From NCBI GenBank assembly GCA_021201865.1, contig JAJQEE010000134.1:1-32860 (forward strand): a stretch of DNA of 32,860 bases, given 5' to 3'. A model generated the notes under the pieces. It was not told the origin of the DNA and made no database searches. It worked only from the letters and a program-made list of their open reading frames with translations. Both the position numbers and the translations under genes were made by a program. Every line of letters begins with the position of its first letter. Position 1 is the first letter of the stretch. The stretch is from Tannerellaceae bacterium (GTDB lineage Bacteria; Bacteroidota; Bacteroidia; Bacteroidales; Tannerellaceae). This document shows, piece by piece, positions 24,413 through 31,170 of the stretch.

Positions 24413-25336
24413 TCAATTCAACTCCAGTACGGTTCCGTCCTCATCCGTGATGATTCCGTCGATGTCGTCAAACAGTACGGAAACCACTACGCTACCTCCT
24501 GCGTCTACCCACGAAATGATTGGGATCAGGAGTTTGATGCCTAAAGACAGGATAATCTGGTCTTCCGACCATTTTTCCAGGCGGCTGGAAGGGCAATCCA
24601 GATAACAGACCGGGATAGGGATGCCCTGCACGGTCAGCGTCTGGATGCCCGGAGCGGCTAATTCCCGGAACAAAGCGGCGTGATTGTTGTAGAACTCTTC
24701 GCTGCTTCCTGCCACCATCAGCAGATTCAGAGTGACCTCTTTCTTTCCGGTTTGCAGGGTAGAGACATCTACCACCCCGCCGTCCGTAAAGGGATCTTTT
24801 ACGTTTGGATATTGCAGCAGGCGGTCGGTGCCGGCTTCCATCGTAATCCCAAAATCGGCAAACGTATATTTGTTCAGGTACAATCCATCTCCCGGATCTA
24901 TCCCGCCGGATGGACGGCTGGCCAGCCCTATATGGTCAACCGGCTGGTCATCCATAAAGGTGACGGAAAACTGTGCGGTTGCCAGTTCATCAGACTGGGG
25001 ACGGGGAAGGGAAAACTGGCCTGTCCGGACATAACGCAATGCGTATTCCTTTCCTGTTCCGAAATCTATCCGGCGGTAACCGGGAGCACTTAAAACGCGG
25101 ATCACCTCCTTATATAATTCCCGGAAAGCATACGGTCCGGAAGTATGTAAGATAAATTGCAAAGTGACCTGCTTAGACTCAAATTCCGGGAACAGCACAT
25201 CCGGCTCCACTCCATCCGCCTCTGCCCAATCATTCTGCCGCATCGCTACCCGTTTCGGATAGGCAAAAACACCATCCAAGGATCCGGATAATAACTCCAG
25301 GCCATAATGCCGGATATCTGTTTTGTCAATCTTCAT
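24413..25336 (-). CDS. Dit-like distal tail protein, two similar domains
   Basis: This 307-residue protein begins 1 nt after the tape measure stop. It contains two similar beta domains: residues 5-130 (YGLELLSGSLDGVF, QVTLQFILHTSG, FRELYKEVIRVLSAPGYRRI, ALRYVRTGQF) and 155-275 (FADFGITMEAGTDRLL, EVTLNLLMVAGSSEEFYNNH, LFRELAAPGIQTLTV, IPVCYLDCPSSRL). This matches the N-terminal domain of distal tail proteins, here apparently doubled. Role: ring joining tail tube and tip. Position after the tape measure supports it. Confidence 0.75.
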   Translation of the reverse strand: MKIDKTDIRHYGLELLSGSLDGVFAYPKRVAMRQNDWAEADGVEPDVLFPEFESKQVTLQFILHTSGPYAFRELYKEVIRVLSAPGYRRIDFGTGKEYALRYVRTGQFSLPRPQSDELATAQFSVTFMDDQPVDHIGLASRPSGGIDPGDGLYLNKYTFADFGITMEAGTDRLLQYPNVKDPFTDGGVVDVSTLQTGKKEVTLNLLMVAGSSEEFYNNHAALFRELAAPGIQTLTVQGIPIPVCYLDCPSSRLEKWSEDQIILSLGIKLLIPIISWVDAGGSVVVSVLFDDIDGIITDEDGTVLELN

Positions 25337-25337
25337 A

Positions 25338-27488
25338 TCAGTTCATATTTATTTTGATACCATGCAAAGACATCCGGTCCACCGCTTCTTTCGTCACCCT
25401 GGAATGTCCCTCAATCTGAGAGACCGCCTGTTTGATCTCCAGCACATCATTCCAACCCTGCACCTGCAAGGCATAGAGATCGACCATACGATTATGAATA
25501 TGCTCCACATTCACCCGCAGGGCTCCCGTCTGTCCGGCCAGCAGATCAATACTTTCCTGGCTGGCTTTGGCATAGGCTCCACTGAGGCTATTACTACTGC
25601 TGGTGCTTTCTTCTATTTTCTGGAGAGACATTCCCGTAATCCTTTCCATATCTTCTAACGCCCCTAAGGTGTTATTGATAATCTTTTCATACTCCGCACG
25701 CAGTTCTTCAATTCCTCCCTCCGTCAATCCTCCGTTCTCTGCTTTCGCGGCAAAGTCTGCATACCATTGATTCAAAGGGCCCTCCAGATGTTTCATCTTG
25801 ATGGATTGGATCATGGCTTTCTTCATCATTTCCTCAAAGTTACCGGCAAAGTCTTCTGCAGAGCGGTTACCATCCAGAAATCCCTGCGCAATACTATCCG
25901 TAATCGCACTGGCCGTGGTTCCGGTCCATGCCTGGTCCGCCTGCTCCTGAAGCTGCTCTAACATCTCATTGATATTATCACCTTCTTCTTTTAGTTGTCT
26001 CAGCCTTTCAAACAATTCCTTTGCTGAACCCTCCATTTTTCCCTGTGTATAGAGTAGCTCCATATCTTCATAGGATTTTCCTCTCAGGGAATCATACTGG
26101 TTTTCAACCTTTGCTTTCCGGAACCAGGTGCCATGGGTATATTTCTGGCCGGAAATATATTTTTCCTGACCCAGTTTATACATAATCTGCTGATATTCCG
26201 ATTTAGAAGCATGTTGCTGGTCTTTCAGTAACTCACCCTGGCGTTTAAAATACGCTTCCGAGGTCTCCCCTAATTGTTTCTGGGTACGAAGCCGTTCCCG
26301 GAGAAGCGCATTATACTCCATCTCTTTCACATAGGTGGAAGTCAGGCTTTGACGATATTGTTCCAGGACTTTTTTATTTTCTGCGTTCCGCTTTGCAAAA
26401 GAACCCACCAGCCCTGTCACACCACTGATGATACTACCGACCCCCTGAACCGGATTTGTGCCCATAACTGCAATACCGCCAGCTACATCCCCCGCAGCGC
26501 CTGCAATTTCAGAGGCCACTGCCAGCGCATTTCCCAGCCCTTCATGAAAATAGCTGCACATATCCGCACAATCTTTCAACGCTTTGGAAGCTGCCTTAAA
26601 GTGAACTTCCAGTTTTGCAGCATTGTTAGAATCTGTTCCTTCAACCCTTTTGATCTGGTTTTCAACTTCTCCGACAGCTTTTTCTACCTCCTGGGAAAGT
26701 TTACACTCTTTCTTTAAATTAGCAATGAACTTTTTAGCCTCCTTCAAAGCAGCATTCAGTTCTTTCTGAGAGATTTCCTTCAAACTTCCGAAAAGTACCT
26801 GGTAGAAATCCTGCCCTTCGATCTCCATCCTTTGTAAAGCATCTGTATGCGCTTGCGTACGCTTCTCCAAAGCATGCTCTATCCGTTGAGCCTCTGCTTC
26901 CCTGTTATTTTCGCGAGCCTCCTGCGCTGCTTTCTCCAACAGTTCTTTTTCTTTTTCAAAACTGTTCACCAAGCTGGCCAAACGGGTAGCATGTGATTGA
27001 TACTGTTTTAATAACGTATCCAAATGCTGCTGGTTCTCTTCCTCTTTTTTAGCCACCTGAGCCGCATCTGTGTCCCCGGCAGAAGCACTGGTTTTTGTTG
27101 CAGGAAGTGACCAGGGAGCATTTTTATCCGTCATCTGCTGCTCCAACAGCCTATTCAATTGACTGATCTCTTCCTTGAAGTCAGCTATTTTTGTATCTAT
27201 TTCTCCCTTTTGAATACCATATTCATCCTGTCCCATCGTTCCCTCTTTTGCCACTAACTGAGCCTGTGCCTGCTCAGCATCCTGCAAAAGAGTAATCAGC
27301 TCCCGGAGACGGGAAAAATACTGTTCCATTTTTATCCGCATATCATCATACAGATCATTCGTTTCTCCGGCTAACCGGGAGAAAGTAGTATAACTTTCAT
27401 CTCCGATCCCCTTTAGAGCCAGACTTGTTTTCCGAAGCTCTTCATTCAGGTTTTTGGAAAAAGCATCGTATATATTAGTAGATCCCAT
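25338..27488 (-). CDS. Tail tape measure protein
   Basis: This 716-residue protein is mostly helical, with long coiled coils (about 35-110 and 140-300), a central hydrophobic Gly/Ala-rich segment (ALAVASEIAGAAGDVAGG and VGSIISGVTGLVG, about residues 325-370) and a helical C-terminus. This is the usual plan of a siphovirus tape measure, which sets tail length and forms the DNA-injection path. At 716 residues a short tail is expected (roughly 0.15 nm per residue, about 107 nm). It lies between the chaperone-like pair and the Dit-like gene. Confidence 0.85.
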   Translation of the reverse strand: MGSTNIYDAFSKNLNEELRKTSLALKGIGDESYTTFSRLAGETNDLYDDMRIKMEQYFSRLRELITLLQDAEQAQAQLVAKEGTMGQDEYGIQKGEIDTKIADFKEEISQLNRLLEQQMTDKNAPWSLPATKTSASAGDTDAAQVAKKEEENQQHLDTLLKQYQSHATRLASLVNSFEKEKELLEKAAQEARENNREAEAQRIEHALEKRTQAHTDALQRMEIEGQDFYQVLFGSLKEISQKELNAALKEAKKFIANLKKECKLSQEVEKAVGEVENQIKRVEGTDSNNAAKLEVHFKAASKALKDCADMCSYFHEGLGNALAVASEIAGAAGDVAGGIAVMGTNPVQGVGSIISGVTGLVGSFAKRNAENKKVLEQYRQSLTSTYVKEMEYNALLRERLRTQKQLGETSEAYFKRQGELLKDQQHASKSEYQQIMYKLGQEKYISGQKYTHGTWFRKAKVENQYDSLRGKSYEDMELLYTQGKMEGSAKELFERLRQLKEEGDNINEMLEQLQEQADQAWTGTTASAITDSIAQGFLDGNRSAEDFAGNFEEMMKKAMIQSIKMKHLEGPLNQWYADFAAKAENGGLTEGGIEELRAEYEKIINNTLGALEDMERITGMSLQKIEESTSSSNSLSGAYAKASQESIDLLAGQTGALRVNVEHIHNRMVDLYALQVQGWNDVLEIKQAVSQIEGHSRVTKEAVDRMSLHGIKINMN

Positions 27489-27499
27489 ATATTACTGTT

Positions 27500-27856
27500 T
27501 TATAGATTGTGAGGGTTATTTTTATTTGTTTTACCGACCATACCCAGCAATTGCTCCATACTGGAAATCTTCACCGCCTGTTCCTTCGGTTCAGTCACAT
27601 AGCGGGGAGCATCCGAAAGCATCATAACTAACGTAGCATACGGAAGATCCAGGATCTCCTGCACCCTCCAGCCCGTATCTTTTGCAATCTGGTAGATCAA
27701 TCCGAAAGGGCTATGAGAGCCTTCCATACGGCCCTTAACTCCCTTTTCATCCTGGCTCAGGCCGTTGTCTTCGGCATCGTTATCCGCATGCCCGACATGG
27801 ATCTGATATAGTTTGAAAAATCGTGTACGCCTGACAGGCTGGACACCATAACCCAC
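27500..27856 (-). CDS. Tail assembly chaperone-like, second ORF (GT-like)
   Basis: This ORF lies in the -1 frame relative to the preceding gene and overlaps its 3' end by about 100 nt, the arrangement of lambda-like G / GT tail chaperones made by -1 frameshifting. The conserved part is SPFGLIYQIAKDTGWRVQEI and LDLPYATLVMML. No ATG opens the overlap: the apparent start is GTG 27856, and the first ATG is at 27727, 27 nt past the end of the first ORF. Either a frameshift fusion or independent start at 27727 is possible; no canonical slippery heptamer is present in the overlap. Confidence 0.6.
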   Translation of the reverse strand: MGYGVQPVRRTRFFKLYQIHVGHADNDAEDNGLSQDEKGVKGRMEGSHSPFGLIYQIAKDTGWRVQEILDLPYATLVMMLSDAPRYVTEPKEQAVKISSMEQLLGMVGKTNKNNPHNL

Positions 27857-28245
27857 AGCTCAGCCATCTGGCGGGTGTCCAATGTGCGGCGGAGATACCA
27901 GGCCAGCAGCCGGTTCCGCCATCCCAACGGAGTACAATAGGGCCGGATCGCATAGGCAACAATACGACTGGCGGGAATCATACAGTCATGTACAAGCTGA
28001 TGACTCTCATCAAACGTCTCCGGTTCCAGCTTCTGCGTCTTCTGCTTCATCTGCAGATACAGCGCTGAAATCTCAAAGATGGTTGCACTACTCGGTCTTT
28101 TGACGGTCAGGAAAAAATGCTTAACACCCAGCCACCGGAGCAAACGAGGCACCGGGACAGGCACTTTCACCCCCCTGTCGAGAAGCGTCCCAACCGTTTT
28201 TATTTCGGTCTCGATTCTCTGTTTTTCTGTGAATTCTTTTTCCAT
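27757..28245 (-). CDS. Tail assembly chaperone-like, first ORF (G-like)
   Basis: This 162-residue helical protein (MEKEFTEKQRIETEIKTVG, VPVPVPRLLRWLGVKHF, TIFEISALYLQMKQ) sits directly before the tape measure in the slot of the tail assembly chaperone. Similarly placed proteins occur in Bacteroidales phages. Its 3' end overlaps the next ORF in the -1 frame. Confidence 0.6.
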   Translation of the reverse strand: MEKEFTEKQRIETEIKTVGTLLDRGVKVPVPVPRLLRWLGVKHFFLTVKRPSSATIFEISALYLQMKQKTQKLEPETFDESHQLVHDCMIPASRIVAYAIRPYCTPLGWRNRLLAWYLRRTLDTRQMAELWVMVSSLSGVHDFSNYIRSMSGMRITMPKTTA

Positions 28246-28278
28246 ATATATTTTCTATGAAATGATTTTGTAGATATG

Positions 28279-28310
28279 CAAAATAAGGCGGCCAAACAGC
28301 CGGATACAAA
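28279..28310 (-). promoter_or_regulatory. Possible promoter of the chaperone-tape measure genes
   Basis: On the minus strand TTTG (28310-28307), 20 nt, TTATTTTG (28286-28279), one base off TAnnTTTG, 33 nt before the ATG at 28245. It lies just downstream of the repeat block, where a new transcript would be needed if the hairpins terminate. Confidence 0.45.
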
Positions 28311-28388
28311 TGTTGTTACAAGCGTGAACATGGATGTTACTGCCCATCATCCCAAAGACCAGACCAAATACAATCTAAATCCCCCCGT

Positions 28389-28489
28389 GTTCCCCGCACA
28401 GGCGGGGACCGCATAGGCAGAGACGGTTCTCCTACTATTAAAGAGTTAAAACGGCCGGTTCTCATGCGGTCCCCGCCTGTGCGGGGAAC
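28389..28489. repeat. Perfect 26-bp inverted repeat of a CRISPR-repeat-like palindrome
   Basis: The left arm (28389-28414, GTTCCCCGC then ACA then GGCGGGGACCGCAT) and right arm (28464-28489) are exact reverse complements, 49 nt apart. Each arm is itself a small palindrome (CCCCGC / GCGGGG) like type I-E CRISPR repeats. A degenerate copy is at 30686-30776. It may form a large cruciform or a terminator-like RNA hairpin. Confidence 0.85.
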
Positions 28490-28520
28490 TGGTAAGATTT
28501 TGTTTTATAGATATTTATAT

Positions 28521-28667
28521 TTGGACCAGGCGGATTTGTAATCCGGCTGCACTGAGTATGAGGATCTCCGGATCCGGAACCGTAGGTCGGCCTTAGCCAA
28601 TGCTATCAAATACCGGTTTAAAGGAATAAGGAGGTAAAGAAAGACGGATCCGGAGATCCCCTTCGAC
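28521..28667. repeat. REP-like element, copy 1
   Basis: This copy is about 94% identical to 30971-31109. It contains CGGATTTGTAATCCG (a short palindrome) and a 15-bp perfect inverted repeat GGATCTCCGGATCCG (28562-28576) / CGGATCCGGAGATCC (28645-28659) enclosing a conserved 68-nt core (TCGGCCTTAGCCAATGC). It lies 42 nt past the stop of the fibre at 28709. On the minus strand the palindrome reads as S-D-Y-K-S-A, a tail I recall from spurious short ORFs in Bacteroidales. Confidence 0.8.
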
Positions 28668-28708
28668 CCAAAACATCAACACTTTTAAAAACAATTCTCC
28701 TGTTTTAT

Positions 28709-30634
28709 TTATAGCACCTTTAAAATGTACTTCCCAAAAATGTAGCGGATAGAAAGTTGACCAACCTTGCCAGCCGGGATAGTCCAGGAAGTACTGTCAA
28801 GTTGATAATTCGTTCCGCTGGGAAGTCCTACTGAAATAGTACTGGTCCCATTATTATGAACACTAAAGATATATTCCATACCCTCAGATCCGGAATTGAA
28901 AGAAGGGATAGAAAAGCTTACATTACTTATATATCTAATATCATGTAAACCTTTAAAAGTAATTCCTTCGGACACACTTTCTAATTGTTGATAAGTACCA
29001 TATTGGGGAGTTTCCTGTAACTGAGGGACTCTCCACCAACCTTTTTCATATGAATCACCCTGATTATTATAAATAAAAACAGCTTTTCTTTTACCGGAAT
29101 ACTCAGGATCACCTGTATATTGTGCGTTCGCAGTCGTAACACGAATAGAATAATCTACTGTATTAGAACTATTTACATAAGCAGTAAAAATCTCGATTAT
29201 AGCACCCGCTAACGCAATAGTACCACAATTAGTGTCTATGATATAATCATTATTTGCATAGGACCAACTTCCTTTTAAATATGTCCACCTGCTGGCAAAT
29301 CCTCCTTTATCTTTAAGTAGCTGGATGAATTCTTCTGTAGTAATTGCTTCTCTGCCACTCCCTTTTTTAAGTTCCACTGCTCCTAATGACACAGAGGTGG
29401 GTTGGCCATTATAATAAACTCCTTCAGGTGCTATCAAATCCAATCTTCCGGATGCTGACTCTATAATCTTACTGGTCGTCTGGGAATTATTTGCATAATG
29501 AAAATTAATATTCCCGCCACTTGTATGATTAAGATGAATAGTTCCATCGCTACCTATGTAACTACCAACTCCCTCATTCCACAAAGTCTTTCCACCTGTA
29601 TAAATAGAACTTTTACCATAGATTACAGCCGAGAAAGTCTTCTTACCACAAATCGTCTGGTCACTGGCCAGATCCACTTTATCAGCAAATTTCTCATCTA
29701 CTTCCTCTTTCGTATAATACTTCTCCACATCAAACGTATTAACCATACCTAAGAACTCCCAGCCCTCCTCTTTGCTCAGCCAGATATATTCTTTGTAGTT
29801 ATTGCTCTCAGCAGGAGTTTCTTCTTTGACTAAGGCGATGGCTCCGGGGCGGAGGTTTTCCAGTGCTTCCACTTCGGTATAATCCTCTGTGATCAGGGCA
29901 ATGTAGGTAATGGCTCCTAACTGGTTGATCTTTTCCTGTAGGGATTCATGGGTGACGAAGTGAGCCAGATCCGATTTAACGGCCAGTTCTTCTTCATTAT
30001 ACAGGGCTTTACCTGCTGTCCGGAGAGAAATAGGCCCCTCCCCTTCTAATGTAATGGCAGGTGCCTGTACATGAACCTCTCCCAGATTCTCCCCGTTGAT
30101 TACCTGCTGCAGGAGCCACTCTCTTTCGGTTCCCTCAAAGCCATATTCAACAGCTATCTCATACGCAGACCGGCCATCCGTCCCCGGTTCTCCCTGTGGA
30201 CCTTCCAACGGTCCGTGATTGGTCCAGCGCTCCTGCACCGCATCATAGATATACACATCATACGGATATTCCAAACCTACGGCATACGCATCCCCGGCCT
30301 CCGGACCGGTAACCATCGCTTCCAATTCCAACAGGGTTTCATAGGTTCCGAGTATACAGAATCCCTTTCCCTGTTCTCCCCGGAGGGCTGCTAACTGTTC
30401 CATCGTAAAATCGTCATACGTAAAGGCCTCTCCCGGATCTCCTTTTTGTGCTAACAGGACGACATGGGGATTTGCTTCATCCGGCACCATCCCTTCAAAA
30501 GAGGTCAGGACTAAAAAACTATTCCCTTTATATAAAATCACATCGAGCGCACGATATACACGATTCTCTTCATATTCTCCACATGGTGTTAGGGCCACTT
30601 TACCCAGCACCGTTTTTACTTTTCCTTCTGTCAT
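28709..30634 (-). CDS. Tail fibre, intact 641-residue paralog
   Basis: Scaffold at the N-terminus: LGKVALTPCGEYEENRVYRA, YPYDVYIYDAVQERWTNHGP, EGPQGEPGTDGRSAYEIAVE; then LGAITYIALITEDYTEVEAL and KYYTKEEVDEKFADKV; a DQTICGKKTFSA fibre motif; a variable beta-rich middle; and a tip WTIPAGKVGQLSIRYIFGKY. The same first 300 residues and tip occur in fibre D and in the gene at 31171, with different middles. It is the only complete, uninterrupted member of this trio in the window. Followed by REP-like copy 1 and the perfect inverted repeat. Confidence 0.8.
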   Translation of the reverse strand: MTEGKVKTVLGKVALTPCGEYEENRVYRALDVILYKGNSFLVLTSFEGMVPDEANPHVVLLAQKGDPGEAFTYDDFTMEQLAALRGEQGKGFCILGTYETLLELEAMVTGPEAGDAYAVGLEYPYDVYIYDAVQERWTNHGPLEGPQGEPGTDGRSAYEIAVEYGFEGTEREWLLQQVINGENLGEVHVQAPAITLEGEGPISLRTAGKALYNEEELAVKSDLAHFVTHESLQEKINQLGAITYIALITEDYTEVEALENLRPGAIALVKEETPAESNNYKEYIWLSKEEGWEFLGMVNTFDVEKYYTKEEVDEKFADKVDLASDQTICGKKTFSAVIYGKSSIYTGGKTLWNEGVGSYIGSDGTIHLNHTSGGNINFHYANNSQTTSKIIESASGRLDLIAPEGVYYNGQPTSVSLGAVELKKGSGREAITTEEFIQLLKDKGGFASRWTYLKGSWSYANNDYIIDTNCGTIALAGAIIEIFTAYVNSSNTVDYSIRVTTANAQYTGDPEYSGKRKAVFIYNNQGDSYEKGWWRVPQLQETPQYGTYQQLESVSEGITFKGLHDIRYISNVSFSIPSFNSGSEGMEYIFSVHNNGTSTISVGLPSGTNYQLDSTSWTIPAGKVGQLSIRYIFGKYILKVL

Positions 30635-30685
30635 AGTCAGGTTTTAATTAATTTATTTATCCTAAAAATCTATCCGGCAACCCCG

Positions 30686-30776
30686 GTTCCCCACACAGGC
30701 AGGGACCGCACCCAAACAGACAGTTTCAACTAAAAAGAACGACAGTCCCTCTGCACTCCCCACCTGCGTGGAGAAC
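30686..30776. repeat. Degenerate copy of the CRISPR-repeat-like inverted pair
   Basis: The left arm (30686-30710, GTTCCCCACACAGGCAGGGA and CCGCA) differs from 28389-28413 at two positions; the right arm (30752-30776) differs at about six. The order relative to the REP-like element and fibre gene is the same as in the first block. Confidence 0.7.
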
Positions 30777-30970
30777 ACTCGTTTTTATACACTGCCTGTT
30801 ACTGTGCAGGAGTTTCCCTCCTTACAGGATTGCCAGGATAGATCCGGATACAAAAGAAGAACCCAAAAGAAGAAAACACAAATGAAGTCGCTACGCTAAC
30901 TATTTTTATTCTATCGCATACAGAGACTACTTACAAATGTTCGGGAACAGGCAGATTTTGAGCAGACAAT
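30777..30970. other. Intergenic sequence without a gene
   Basis: This stretch lies between the degenerate inverted repeat and REP-like copy 2, within the 536-nt gap 30635-31170. I see no gene or firm regulatory site here. TTTTGTATCCGGAT on the minus strand resembles TTTGTATCCGGCTG near the possible promoter at 28279-28310. Confidence 0.5.
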
Positions 30971-31147
30971 TTGGATCAGGCGGATTTGTAATCCGACTGT
31001 ACGGAGTATAAGGATCTCCGGATCCGGAACCGTAGGTCGGCCTTAGCCAATGCTATCAAATACCGATTTAAAGGAATAAAAAGGTAAAGAAAGACGGATC
31101 CGGAGATCCTTATACACATCAGGCGGGGATCCGGAGATCCCCTTCGA
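30971..31147. repeat. REP-like element, copy 2 with extra terminal unit
   Basis: The same element as at 28521-28667, with both 15-bp inverted repeats intact and a few changes in the core. It carries an added partial unit (GGCGGGGATCCGGAGATCCC, 31122-31141) at its fibre-proximal end. It ends 24 nt from the stop of the fibre at 31171. Confidence 0.8.
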
Positions 31148-31170
31148 CGAACAACCACCTGCCTCTCTGA

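Noticed and set aside
27757-28245. TGA recoded as Trp in the phage
   Set aside because: Several phage genes (for example those ending at 27757, 11946 and 24413) end in TGA, so a general code change does not fit the TGA in fibre A.
28389-28489. CRISPR array
   Set aside because: Only two repeat-like units, in opposite orientation, with a 49-nt gap and no cas genes.
30976-31158. 60-residue ORF ending in QSDYKSA
   Set aside because: It is read across the REP-like repeat; this kind of tail is typical of spurious ORFs over such palindromes.
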